Source of the DNA: Sphingomonas sp. Leaf9
GTDB taxonomy: Bacteria > Pseudomonadota > Alphaproteobacteria > Sphingomonadales > Sphingomonadaceae
DNA: 64,000 nucleotides
NCBI RefSeq assembly: GCF_001421355.1
Contig: NZ_LMKC01000002.1
Location: forward strand, 431,720-495,719
Direction of reading: 5' to 3'
Part shown: positions 8,738-16,296 of the stretch, in pieces
Layout: the number at the start of each line of letters is the position of its first letter
Numbering within the stretch: position 1 is the first letter of the stretch
Translations under genes and position numbers: made by a program
Notes under the pieces: generated by a model
What the model saw: only the letters and a program-made list of their open reading frames with translations
The model's database searches: none
Told to the model about the DNA's origin: nothing

Positions 8738-8747
8738 GATCGGGGCG

Positions 8748-9317
8748 GTGAGCCTCGACTGGACCTCTCTTTCCGATGGAGAGCTGGCGACGCTCAGCCT
8801 AGCGGGGCGGCAGGCCGCGTTCGCCGAGATCATGCGCCGCCACGGGCAGGCGATCTTTCGGCTGTCCCGAGGGTGCGTCGGCGATGCTGACGAGGCGCTG
8901 GACTTGTCCCAGGAGACGTTCGTCGCCGCGTATCGAGCGATCGGCCACTATGATGGCGCGCGTCCGATGCGGACGTGGTTATCGGCGATCGCGCTCAATA
9001 AATGCCGCGACTGGACCCGCAAACGAAAGGTGCGGCGGTTCCTGTCGTTCGCGGTCCCGATCGGGGCGGACGCCGAGGCTGTCGTCGATACCGGCGTGGC
9101 GGTCGATGACGCCGCGGGCGACCGGCAGGAGCTGGACCGGGTTCGCCGCGCCATCGCCGAGCTGCCGGCGACGTTGAAGGAACCCTTGGTGCTCCACACC
9201 ATCGAGGGGCTTAGCCAGGCCGACACCGCGGCCGTCCTGTCCATTAGCGAAAAGGCAGTCGAAACCCGGCTTTACCGCGCCCGCGCGAAGCTGCGGGAAA
9301 AGCTGGACGCGAGGTAA
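8748..9317 (+). CDS. ECF RNA polymerase sigma factor, CnrH-like
   Basis: This is a 189-residue ECF sigma factor. Region 2 is visible as ALDLSQETFVAAYRAIGHYD with RTWLSAIALNKCRDWTRKRK. Region 4 is LPATLKEPLVLHTIEGLS with VETRLYRARAKLREKL. CnrH has about 191 residues and the same place as third gene after Y and X. The start is GTG 8748. It probably recognises the GGGGT(A/G)G-N11-GCGTA promoters before copC, its own operon, copA and the DUF305 gene, giving an autoregulated copper response. Confidence 0.9.
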   Translation: MSLDWTSLSDGELATLSLAGRQAAFAEIMRRHGQAIFRLSRGCVGDADEALDLSQETFVAAYRAIGHYDGARPMRTWLSAIALNKCRDWTRKRKVRRFLSFAVPIGADAEAVVDTGVAVDDAAGDRQELDRVRRAIAELPATLKEPLVLHTIEGLSQADTAAVLSISEKAVETRLYRARAKLREKLDAR

Positions 9318-9340
9318 GGGGTAGCGATCAGGCCCGCGTA
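9318..9340 (+). promoter_or_regulatory. ECF-type promoter for copA
   Basis: GGGGTAG, 11 bases, GCGTA. The -35-like element begins right after the sigma gene stop, and the -10-like element lies 43 bp before copA. It gives copA its own sigma-dependent start inside the larger gene array. Confidence 0.75.
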
Positions 9341-9383
9341 TCATCGTTGACCATACCAACGCGTTCAATCGACCAGGAAGCCC

Positions 9384-11333
9384 ATGACCCGGACCATCGA
9401 CCGTCGCCAGCTTTTGCGCGGCGCTACCCTCGCGGGGGGCGGACTCGCTTTATCGGCCTATATGCCGGCATGGGCACAGACGACTTCCGGCGGCATCGTC
9501 AAGCCGATGCCGACCGTCTCAGGCGACGACATCACTCTTCGCGTCGCGCACCAGATGATGATGATCGACGGGCGCGAGAGTCACGCGATCGGCATCAACG
9601 GCACCGCGCCCGCACCGCTGATCCGGTTGCGCGAAGGGCAGAATGCCCGGCTGACCCTCACCAACGCGCTGCCCGACGAGCAGACCTCTATCCACTGGCA
9701 TGGGCTGATCCTGCCATTCCAGATGGACGGCGTTCCCGGCATCAGCTTCCCCGGTGTCGATCCGGGCAAGAGCTTCACCTACGAGTTTCCGGTCAAGCAG
9801 GCCGGCACCTACTGGTATCACAGCCATTCCGGTTTGCAGGAGCAGTTGGGACATTACGGCCCGCTGGTGATTGATCCGGCCGGCGAGGACCCGATCGCGT
9901 CCGACCGCGAGCACGTCATCATGCTGTCCGACCACAGCCAGCTTCACCCGCACGTCATCTTCCGCAAGCTCAAGATGCAGGGCGGCTATTTCAACTATCA
10001 GAAGCAGACGCTTGGCGGGCTGCTACGCGGCGACGGCCAGTCTGCGAAGGAGCGTGCCGAGTGGGGCAAGATGCGGATGGACCCGACCGACGTCGCCGAC
10101 GTGACCGGCTCGACCTATACCTATCTCGTCAACGGGCACGGCCCGAAGGATAACTGGACGGGGCTGTTCCGCCCCGGCGAGCGGGTGCGGCTCCGCGTCA
10201 TCAACGCTTCCGCCATGACCACCTTCAATGTCCGCATCCCCGGCCTGAAAATGACCGTGGTGGCGTGCGACGGGCTGAATGTCCGGCCGGTGACGTTCGA
10301 CGAGTTCCAGATCGGCGTCGCCGAAACCTACGACGTGATCGTCACCCCGACCGACGATCGTGCCTACACGCTCGTCGGCGAGAGCGTCGATCGCTCCGGC
10401 ATGGCACGCGCCACGCTCGCGCCCCGCGAGGGCATGGCCGCAGCGGTCCCGCCGCTTCGCAAGCGCCCGCTCGCCAGCATGAAGGACATGGGCATGGGCG
10501 GCATGGACATGAGCGGCGGTTCGATGGCCGGCATGGATCATGCCGCGATGGGCCATTCCATGCCCGCGACGGGTGCGGCGACTGGCGCGATGGCGGGCAT
10601 GAACCAGGGTGGCGCTTCCCAGGCGGGTGCAGCCGTCGATCACGCCGCTATGGGGCATACGATGCCCGCCGAGGGAGCAGCCGCAAGCGGCATGGCCGGG
10701 ATGGACCACGGGACCATGCAGGGCGACGCTGGTGGGCAGATGGCTGGTATGGACCACGGCGCGGGCGGCATGAATCACTCGATGCGCGACTTCTCGAATG
10801 CGCCGGGGGTCAAGAAGACGCCGACCGTGCAGACCATATCCCCAATGCCGATGGACCGTATGGGCGAGCCGGGCCAGGGGCTGGAGAATGTCGGGCACAA
10901 GGTGCTGGTCTATCGCGACCTGATGGCCGTCGATCGCAACCCCGACGTGCGCGCGCCAGATCGCGCGATGCAAATCCACCTCACCGGCAACATGGAACGC
11001 TATATGTGGGCGTTCGACGGCGAGAAGCTGTCGGAGGTCAAAGACCCGATCCCGTTTCTTGAAGGCGAGCGGGTGCGGGTCACACTCGTCAATGACACGA
11101 TGATGGGCCACCCGATCCACCTTCACGGCCATTTTTTCGAGCTGGTGACGGGGCATGGCGAGTTCGCGCCTCGCAAGCACACCGTCATGGTGCAGCCGGG
11201 CGGGACCGCGACGTTCGACCTCACCGCCGATGCCGTCGGCGATTGGGCGTTCCACTGCCACATGCTTTACCACATGCACGCCGGCATGATGCAGATCGTG
11301 ACCGTCCGACCACGCGGGGGAGACGCGGCATGA
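9384..11333 (+). CDS. copA: Multicopper oxidase CopA
   Basis: The 649-residue periplasmic multicopper oxidase carries a Tat signal (RRQLLRGATLAGGG, cleavage after WAQ). Copper ligands are in IHWHG (about residue 103), YWYHSHSG, HPIHLHGHFFEL and the C-terminal FHCHMLYHMHAGMM (about residue 622). This gives the full set for type 1 and trinuclear sites. Between about 366 and 466 lies a Met/His-rich insert with repeated MGGMDMSGG and MAGMDHGA units, typical of CopA/PcoA, which binds extra Cu(I). Its stop overlaps the copB start (ATGA). It oxidises Cu(I) in the periplasm to less toxic Cu(II). Confidence 0.96.
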   Translation: MTRTIDRRQLLRGATLAGGGLALSAYMPAWAQTTSGGIVKPMPTVSGDDITLRVAHQMMMIDGRESHAIGINGTAPAPLIRLREGQNARLTLTNALPDEQTSIHWHGLILPFQMDGVPGISFPGVDPGKSFTYEFPVKQAGTYWYHSHSGLQEQLGHYGPLVIDPAGEDPIASDREHVIMLSDHSQLHPHVIFRKLKMQGGYFNYQKQTLGGLLRGDGQSAKERAEWGKMRMDPTDVADVTGSTYTYLVNGHGPKDNWTGLFRPGERVRLRVINASAMTTFNVRIPGLKMTVVACDGLNVRPVTFDEFQIGVAETYDVIVTPTDDRAYTLVGESVDRSGMARATLAPREGMAAAVPPLRKRPLASMKDMGMGGMDMSGGSMAGMDHAAMGHSMPATGAATGAMAGMNQGGASQAGAAVDHAAMGHTMPAEGAAASGMAGMDHGTMQGDAGGQMAGMDHGAGGMNHSMRDFSNAPGVKKTPTVQTISPMPMDRMGEPGQGLENVGHKVLVYRDLMAVDRNPDVRAPDRAMQIHLTGNMERYMWAFDGEKLSEVKDPIPFLEGERVRVTLVNDTMMGHPIHLHGHFFELVTGHGEFAPRKHTVMVQPGGTATFDLTADAVGDWAFHCHMLYHMHAGMMQIVTVRPRGGDAA

Positions 11334-12484
11334 AGGCGCTATCCCTACTCGTCGCCGCGGCCCCGATCGCGCTTGCGACCCCCGTCACCGCGCAGGATCA
11401 CTCGATGCACAACATGCCGGGGATGACCATGCCGGCGAAGCCGGCAGCGAAGCCCCAGGCGAAGCCAACCGCCAAGCCGCGCCCCCCCGCTCGCACGAAA
11501 GCAAAGCCCGCACCAAAAAAGCCGTCGCCAGCTCCGGCCGCGGCGGCCGACCCGCACGCGGGCCACACCATGCCCGGAATGACGATGCCTGACGCCCCGA
11601 CCCAGGCAGATCCCCATGCCGGGCACGTCATGCCCGATAGCGCGGCGGTAGCGACGCCGGCCAATCCTCACGCGGGCCATGACATGAGCGGCATGGCGGG
11701 CGGGATGAGCCACGATATGGGAACGGGGGGAACCGCCCTTCCCCCCGGCAACGCACCCGCCCCGGCCGCGCCCAAGCCGAATTATGCCGATCGCGTTTAT
11801 TCGCCGCAGGAGATGGCCGATGCCCGCGCCATTCTTCGCGGCGAGCATGGCGGCAGCACTTTCTGGCAGGTCAATTTCAACTTGGCCGAGGTGCAGATAC
11901 GCGACGGGCGCGACAGCTTTCGCTGGGATGGCGAAGCGTGGTTCGGGGGCGACATCAACCGGCTGACCGTCAAGACCGAGGGTGAAGGCGAGTTCGGGCG
12001 CAGCGTTGACGATGCCGAGGTGCAGGCGCTCTACAGCCGCGCGATCGGCCCCTATTTCAATCTCCAGGCCGGCATTCGCTATGACTTCAAGCCGAACCCC
12101 TCGCGCACCTACGCCACGCTCGGATTCGAGGGACTGGCACCCTATTGGTTCGACGTGGAGGGCGCGCTGTTTCTGTCCGACAAGGGCGACGTGCTGGGAC
12201 GGCTTGAGGGCTACTATGACCAACGCATCACCCAGCGACTTGTCCTGCAACCGCGCGCCGAGCTTAATTTCGCGGCGCAGGACGTGCCGGAGAACGGTAT
12301 CGGTTCGGGCCTGAGCGACATCGAGCTGGGGCTTCGCCTTCGTTACGAGATCAAGCGCGAGTTCGCGCCCTATATCGGCGTCTCCTACGATCGCCGTCTA
12401 GGCGACAGCGCCCGCTTCGCGCGCGCCGATGGCGAGGGCGTTGGCGGACCCAGCTTTGTTGTCGGCGTTCGGACGTGGTTCTGA
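11330..12484 (+). CDS. copB: Outer-membrane copper resistance protein CopB
   Basis: The 384-residue protein has a signal peptide (cut near VTAQ) and a long Met/His/Pro-rich N-terminal region (about residues 22-150, repeated DPHAGHTMPGMTM-like units). A beta-rich C-terminal domain follows from about residue 165 (NYADRVYSPQEMADARAILR, WFGGDINRL, YDRRLGDSARFARADGE), which is the CopB/PcoB barrel. Start ATG 11330 overlaps the copA stop and is preceded by GGGGGAGA. CopB is thought to bind or pass copper at the outer membrane, together with CopA. Confidence 0.94.
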   Translation: MKALSLLVAAAPIALATPVTAQDHSMHNMPGMTMPAKPAAKPQAKPTAKPRPPARTKAKPAPKKPSPAPAAAADPHAGHTMPGMTMPDAPTQADPHAGHVMPDSAAVATPANPHAGHDMSGMAGGMSHDMGTGGTALPPGNAPAPAAPKPNYADRVYSPQEMADARAILRGEHGGSTFWQVNFNLAEVQIRDGRDSFRWDGEAWFGGDINRLTVKTEGEGEFGRSVDDAEVQALYSRAIGPYFNLQAGIRYDFKPNPSRTYATLGFEGLAPYWFDVEGALFLSDKGDVLGRLEGYYDQRITQRLVLQPRAELNFAAQDVPENGIGSGLSDIELGLRLRYEIKREFAPYIGVSYDRRLGDSARFARADGEGVGGPSFVVGVRTWF

Positions 12485-13209
12485 GGGGCCGGCGCGCGAG
12501 GCTTCACCAGCTAGCGAGCAAGACGCATAAGTGGCTCGCGATCATTATCGGCATCCAGCTCCTCCTCTGGTTCACCAGTGGGACGGTGATGAGCTTCCTG
12601 CCGATCGACAAGGTGCATGGCGATCACCTCGTTGATCGGAAGACCGTCGCCCCTATACCGGCGGGCATGGCCTTGGCGTCGCCAGCGGACCTGACGAGGA
12701 GCGTCGGAACGCCCGTCACATCGCTCACCTATCGCATGTTGCTCGGGCGTCCCGTCGCCGAGCTGTCAACGGCCAAGGGCACCCGGCTTGCCGATGCGAC
12801 CACGGGGGTGCTCCTGCCGGCTGCTAGCGCCGCCCAGGCCGAGGCCGTGGCACGCGCTGCTTGGCGAGGGGAAGGTCGACTGGTTGCTCGCGTGGAGCGG
12901 ATCGAGCGTGCCGCACCCGAATATCGTGGCGCGCTCCCCGCATGGCGGATCGCGTTTGACGACCCCAACAACACCCGCGTCTTTGTCGCCAGTGACACAG
13001 GACGGATCACCGCTGTCAGGACAGGCACCTGGCGGCTTTACGATTTTTTCTGGGGTCTCCACATCATGGACTGGAAGAACCACGAGGACTTTAACACGCC
13101 TTGGCTGCTCGCTTTCGCGATCGGGGGGCTGGCGTTGTGGATAGGCGGCGCGGTTCTCCTGTGGATGCGCTGGCCCGTACGGCGACGCCGCAGATCGCCG
13201 GGAAGCTGA
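12475..13209 (+). CDS. PepSY-domain membrane protein
   Basis: The 244-residue protein has a first membrane helix at about 20-42 (WLAIIIGIQLLLWFTSGTVM), a periplasmic PepSY-like segment (AWRIAFDDPNNTRVFVASDTG) and a last helix near 205-232. The arrangement LHQLASKTHKWLA...HIMDWKNHEDFNTPWLL matches PepSY-associated membrane proteins often found beside copper and iron transport genes. The GTG start lies inside the end of copB (10-base overlap), so it belongs to the copAB operon. A role in metal reduction or assembly is inferred from context. Confidence 0.78.
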   Translation: MVLRGRRARLHQLASKTHKWLAIIIGIQLLLWFTSGTVMSFLPIDKVHGDHLVDRKTVAPIPAGMALASPADLTRSVGTPVTSLTYRMLLGRPVAELSTAKGTRLADATTGVLLPAASAAQAEAVARAAWRGEGRLVARVERIERAAPEYRGALPAWRIAFDDPNNTRVFVASDTGRITAVRTGTWRLYDFFWGLHIMDWKNHEDFNTPWLLAFAIGGLALWIGGAVLLWMRWPVRRRRRSPGS

Positions 13210-13236
13210 CCCAGCAGCCAATCGCGTCCGACATGA

Positions 13237-13259
13237 GGGGTAGGTGCTCGCGCCGCGTA
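13237..13259 (+). promoter_or_regulatory. ECF-type promoter for the DUF305/DUF411 genes
   Basis: GGGGTAG, 11 bases, GCGTA, ending 43 bp before the DUF305 start. It is the fourth copy of the sigma-factor motif and extends the predicted copper regulon to this pair. Confidence 0.72.
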
Positions 13260-13302
13260 ATTGACGTGAGAGGCATTTAACACCTCGCACCCCAGGAGAT
13301 TG

Positions 13303-13686
13303 ATGATGAAACTCGCACCCCTTTTCCTCGTCGCCGCGCTGGCGACCCCGGCTCTTGCACAGCAGGCGAACCACCAGGGCATGAACCACGGCAACATGGC
13401 CGGCATGAACCATGCGATGCCAGCGACCGCAGCCAACCCCTACGGTCCGGCCGAGATGAAAATGCACGAGAAGATGATGGCGGCGATGGGGGCCGACGCC
13501 GGCGAAACGTGGACGCGCAAGATGATCGAGCATCATCGTGGCGCGGTGGAAATGTCGCAGATCGCGCTTCGTAGCACACAGAATGCCGAGGTTCGCCGCG
13601 AGGCGCAGAAGGCCATCGCCAGCCAGAATCGCGAGATCGCCATGTTGAACGCTATGCTTCGCAAGATGGGCAAGCCCGCTCAATAA
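13303..13686 (+). CDS. DUF305 (CopM-like) exported metal-binding protein
   Basis: This small exported protein (about 127 residues) has a signal peptide ending ALAQ, a Met/His-rich linker (NHQGMNHGNMAGMNHAM) and a four-helix DUF305 domain with MIEHHRGAVEMSQ and the EVRREAQKAIASQNREIAML helix. DUF305 proteins such as CopM bind copper. An AGGAG site at 13294-13298 precedes ATG 13303. It is driven by its own ECF-type promoter and followed by a GC-rich hairpin before the DUF411 gene. Confidence 0.9.
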   Translation: MMKLAPLFLVAALATPALAQQANHQGMNHGNMAGMNHAMPATAANPYGPAEMKMHEKMMAAMGADAGETWTRKMIEHHRGAVEMSQIALRSTQNAEVRREAQKAIASQNREIAMLNAMLRKMGKPAQ

Positions 13687-13692
13687 ATGCAT

Positions 13693-13718
13693 GGCCCCGC
13701 TCCCAACCGGGCGGGGCC
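13693..13718 (+). terminator. GC hairpin between the DUF305 and DUF411 genes
   Basis: Arms GGCCCCGC (13693-13700) and GCGGGGCC (13711-13718) pair perfectly around a 10-base loop, 6 bp after the DUF305 stop. There is no T-run, so it may be an attenuator or an mRNA-stabilising hairpin rather than a full terminator. Confidence 0.5.
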
Positions 13719-13736
13719 GCCAACCAGGCATCGACC

Positions 13737-14177
13737 ATGACCAATATGCGCTACCTGTTTGCCGCCCTCGCGCTGGGCGTCCCCTCCGTCGCCGTCGCGG
13801 CCGATGCGATCCTCGTGCATCGCGACCCCGGATGCGGGTGTTGCGGCGAATGGGCGAAGATCGTGAAGGCGCAGTTCGGCCGCACGGTGCGGATTGTTGA
13901 CGATGCGAACCGTCCCGCAATGATGAAGGCACGCAGCGTCCCCGCCGACCTTGCATCCTGTCACACCGCGATAATCGACGGGATGACCTTCGAGGGTCAT
14001 GTCCCGATCGCCGATATGAAGCGCGCGCTCGCGCAGCGTCCAAAGGGTGTCAGCGGTCTAGCGGTCGCCGGAATGCCGCTTGGATCACCCGGAATGGAAG
14101 TGCCGGGACGAGCGGCGCAGTCTTTCGAGGTCGTCGCGTTCGGGCCGAACGGGCGCAGGGTTTTCGCGCGCCATTGA
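13737..14177 (+). CDS. DUF411 metal-binding protein
   Basis: The 146-residue protein has a signal peptide (cut near VAVAA) and the DUF411 core HRDPGCGCCGEWAK, whose Cys cluster is a thioredoxin-like metal-binding motif. SCHTAIIDGMTFEGHVP and the C-terminal GMPLGSPGMEVPG are also conserved in the family. DUF411 proteins accompany copper-resistance genes widely. It lies about 50 bp after the DUF305 gene and should share its promoter. The start is ATG 13737 or 13746; the export signal fits both. Confidence 0.9.
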   Translation: MTNMRYLFAALALGVPSVAVAADAILVHRDPGCGCCGEWAKIVKAQFGRTVRIVDDANRPAMMKARSVPADLASCHTAIIDGMTFEGHVPIADMKRALAQRPKGVSGLAVAGMPLGSPGMEVPGRAAQSFEVVAFGPNGRRVFARH

Positions 14178-14213
14178 GACGAAGGGGAGGCGCGAACGCC
14201 TCCCCCCGCCGAC

Positions 14214-14417
14214 TTACTTCTTGGGCGCGCCCGGCATGTCGTGGCCGGCGTGGTCGCCGCCCTTCTTCATGTCCGCGCAGCAGTCCCCTTTGCCGTCCTT
14301 GCAGCAGTCCGCCCCCTCCTTGCAGCACGCCATGTCGGCGCAGCAGGAGCCGGCCGCGAACGCCGCGGTTGGGAGGGCGAGCGCCAGTGCGGCACCGATC
14401 AGTTTCAGCTTGGTCAT
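14214..14417 (-). CDS. Small Cys-rich exported metal-binding peptide
   Basis: This is a 67-residue protein with a signal peptide (MTKLKLIGAALALALPTAAF) and a mature part of about 45 residues with eight Cys in CC pairs: SCCADMACCK, ADCCKD and GDCCADMKK, ending HAGHDMPG. The CC-spacing resembles metallothionein-like metal sponges. Similar short Cys/Met/His peptides occur beside cop genes in sphingomonads. It converges on the DUF411 gene (36 bp between stops). I chose ATG 14417, since the longer frame adds residues before the signal sequence. Confidence 0.72.
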   Translation of the reverse strand: MTKLKLIGAALALALPTAAFAAGSCCADMACCKEGADCCKDGKGDCCADMKKGGDHAGHDMPGAPKK

Positions 14418-14459
14418 CAGAAAATCCCCATCGATCAAATATGTGAGGTTGTTGAAGCG

Positions 14460-14801
14460 TCACACGGTTCGAGGAGGCGGTGTCGCCGGCGGGATCGGAG
14501 AACCGGCCAGCCCGGTCAGTAGAGCAGGCCAAGGCGCGACCGGATGGTTGGCGATCGGCTCGACCCGCACCAGGGCTTCGCCGGGAACGGCCGTGCAAGG
14601 CGTGGCGCAGCTCGATAGCGGAGCCTTTTTAACGGGCGCTGGCGTGCCATCGCCATCGCACCCGACCATCGCCGACGCGATCGGTGCGGCTTGCGCCGCC
14701 GTTTCGCAAAACGGGCCGAGACGCACTAGCAGCAGCGCCGCGAGCACGACCAGGACGGTCGCGCGAAGCGCTCGGGCTAAGGCTGGTGCTCCCTTCGTCA
14801 T
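14460..14801 (-). CDS. Small membrane-anchored protein of unknown function
   Basis: The 113-residue protein has one hydrophobic N-terminal helix (ATVLVVLAALLLVRLGPF) followed by a Pro/Ala-rich periplasmic part with three Cys (MVGCDGDG, SSCATPCTA) and a proline-rich end. ATG 14801 is the natural start before the helix. It lies 41 bp after the glutaredoxin-MauE gene and 42 bp before the Cys-rich peptide, so the three form one minus-strand operon behind the MerR-type promoter. Cys placement hints at metal or disulfide chemistry; no family is recognised. Confidence 0.6.
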   Translation of the reverse strand: MTKGAPALARALRATVLVVLAALLLVRLGPFCETAAQAAPIASAMVGCDGDGTPAPVKKAPLSSCATPCTAVPGEALVRVEPIANHPVAPWPALLTGLAGSPIPPATPPPRTV

Positions 14802-14842
14802 CCCGGCTATCGGCACTCTCTCCGATCCAATGTCAACGAGCG

Positions 14843-15610
14843 TCAGTGCGCCCCGGCGATGCCGATCGCGGCGGCGGCCATCCACAGCGCCATCGCCACC
14901 ATCATCACGTTTTCGGTGAGCGAGATGAAGCCTAGGGGCACGTTGCTGTCCCCGCCCACGCACGCGCACTTCAGCTCACGCTTGTCGATATAGACGGCCT
15001 TGAACACCGACACCGCCCCGATCGAGCCGATGAACAGCGCGACCGGCACCGACAGCCAGGTAAGCGCGCCCGCGATCATCAGCACGCCCGCTCCGCCTTC
15101 CGCGAACGGGTAGATATAGGAGTAGGGCACCCAGCGCTTGGCGAGCAGATCGTAGTTGAGGAACATGCTCGAAAAGCTCTCGATGTTCTGGAGCTTGAGC
15201 AGCGCCAGCACACACATCGAGAAGGCGATGAACCATTCGATCGCGCGAATTGTGAACGGCGTGCCCAGCACCGCGTAGCTGGCGGCGAGCGCCATCAGCG
15301 CCGTCATCGTGAACAGCGCGATCACCGGTCGATAGGTAAGCGCCTTGGGGTCGCGGACGGTCTTGCCGAAAAAGCGGCGCAGATCGTCATAGCCGCCTAC
15401 CCGCTCGCCACCGATGAAGGTTTGCGGCGTGGTCTTGACCCCGTGCTTTGCTTTGAAGGCATCCGTTTCGTCGCGCGTCGTCAGCCAGTGGTCATCGACC
15501 GCATAGCCTTGGCGACGCAGAAGGTCTTTCGCCTTCAGTCCATAGGGGCAGGTGTGTTCAGACATCACCATCCGGTAGATCGTCGCCTGTTTGACGGGGG
15601 CGGTCGCCAT
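14843..15610 (-). CDS. Glutaredoxin-MauE/DoxX fusion membrane protein
   Basis: The 255-residue protein has an N-terminal glutaredoxin-like domain with HTCPYGLKAKDLL (single active Cys, CPYG), TPQTFIGGERVGGYDDL and a cis-Pro loop. A four-helix MauE/DoxX-type membrane domain follows from about residue 95 (ALTYRPVIALFTMTALMALA, VPYSYIYPFAEGGAGVLM), with CACVGGDSNVPLGFISLTEN at the periplasmic end. Such fusions move reducing power to periplasmic thiols and are common in metal clusters. ATG 15610 follows GGAGAAGCGAC. It is divergent from a MerR gene, with a 19-bp-spacer promoter between them. Confidence 0.85.
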   Translation of the reverse strand: MATAPVKQATIYRMVMSEHTCPYGLKAKDLLRRQGYAVDDHWLTTRDETDAFKAKHGVKTTPQTFIGGERVGGYDDLRRFFGKTVRDPKALTYRPVIALFTMTALMALAASYAVLGTPFTIRAIEWFIAFSMCVLALLKLQNIESFSSMFLNYDLLAKRWVPYSYIYPFAEGGAGVLMIAGALTWLSVPVALFIGSIGAVSVFKAVYIDKRELKCACVGGDSNVPLGFISLTENVMMVAMALWMAAAAIGIAGAH

Positions 15611-15639
15611 GTCGCTTCTCCAGCTTGCTCGCCCCACCT

Positions 15640-15670
15640 ATATAGGGTCCGTACCATAGTCCGGAGTCAA
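15640..15670 (-). promoter_or_regulatory. MerR-type promoter of the glutaredoxin-MauE operon
   Basis: On the minus strand -35 TTGACT (15665-15670) and -10 CTATAT (15640-15645) are 19 bp apart, the long spacer that MerR-family activators untwist. The spacer holds a CCGGAC/GTACGGAC dyad much like the mer operator. The merR gene starts 4 bp away on the other strand. Confidence 0.8.
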
Positions 15671-15673
15671 GAC

Positions 15674-16081
15674 ATGGCGAGCATCACGATTGCGGGGCTG
15701 GCGCGAGAGGGCGGCGTGGGCGTCGAGACGGTACGTTACTACCAGCGCCGCGGCTTGCTCGACACGCCCGACCGGCCGAACGGGGCCGGGATCGCGGGTG
15801 GCGTCCGGCGCTATGGGGTGCAGGACGTGCGCCGGCTCCGCTTCATTCGATCAGCTCAGGCAGCCGGATTCACGCTTGAACAGATCGGCGAGCTGCTAGC
15901 GCTGGACGCGACCGACGATCGCGCCCGCGCCCGCGAGCTTGCGACCGAACGCATTGCGGCATTGGATGAGAAGATCGTGGACCTTAAGCGGGTGCGCGCC
16001 TCGCTTCTCCGGCTCGCGCAGGAGTGCGGGTCCGGCTCGACAGGTCCATGCCCTATACTGACCGCGTTCGAGCAGGGCTGA
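15674..16081 (+). CDS. MerR-family metal regulator
   Basis: This 135-residue MerR protein has an N-terminal winged helix (ASITIAGLAREGGVGVETVRYYQRRGLL, RRYGVQDVRRLRFIRSAQ), the dimerising helix and the metal loop QECGSGSTGPCPILTAF. The two loop Cys (C-x8-C type) match the MerR C117/C126 spacing. The third ligand Cys of classical MerR, near residue 82, is missing (LALDATDDRA), so Hg(II) may not be the signal. It is divergent from the glutaredoxin-MauE operon and likely controls the promoter at 15640-15670. Confidence 0.88.
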   Translation: MASITIAGLAREGGVGVETVRYYQRRGLLDTPDRPNGAGIAGGVRRYGVQDVRRLRFIRSAQAAGFTLEQIGELLALDATDDRARARELATERIAALDEKIVDLKRVRASLLRLAQECGSGSTGPCPILTAFEQG

Positions 16082-16096
16082 CCTTGTTGAACATAG

Positions 16097-16296
16097 GTGT
16101 CAAAACCGGTCGAGACTGTTGAAAAACTCGGCGAGCAGGCAGTGCGGCCACCTCGCGCGTAATATGATTGCTTGCAGGTCGCCTCTTTTGCACAAGAGGT
16201 TGCGACGGTCGGGGCGATACAAGAAGAATATTGCTCGGACCAACGCCTCTTCCGCGCCGGAGCTACTTTTTCAACAGCCTCGTTCGGTTTTGACAC
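16097..16296. mobile_element. 200-bp element with 30-bp terminal inverted repeats
   Basis: The ends read GTGTCAAAACCG...CGAG.CTGTTGAAAAA in inverted orientation; 27 of the first 30 bases match. The inside has no intact frame. It fits a MITE or the collapsed remnant of an insertion sequence. It sits exactly between the 3' ends of the merR gene and the CDF gene, whose stop codon includes its last base. No clear target-site duplication is visible. Confidence 0.7.

Noticed and set aside
10023-11279. 418-residue minus-strand frame rich in His and Arg
   Set aside because: It lies antisense to copA; the His/Gly-rich look comes from the Met/His repeats of copA read backwards.
12766-14043. 425-residue minus-strand frame
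   Set aside because: Overlaps the PepSY, DUF305 and DUF411 genes, which all have clear motifs; composition is Arg/Ser-rich as in a GC shadow.
15674-16081. Mercury resistance operon
   Set aside because: The operator is mer-like, but merA, merT and merP are absent and the regulator lacks one ligand Cys.
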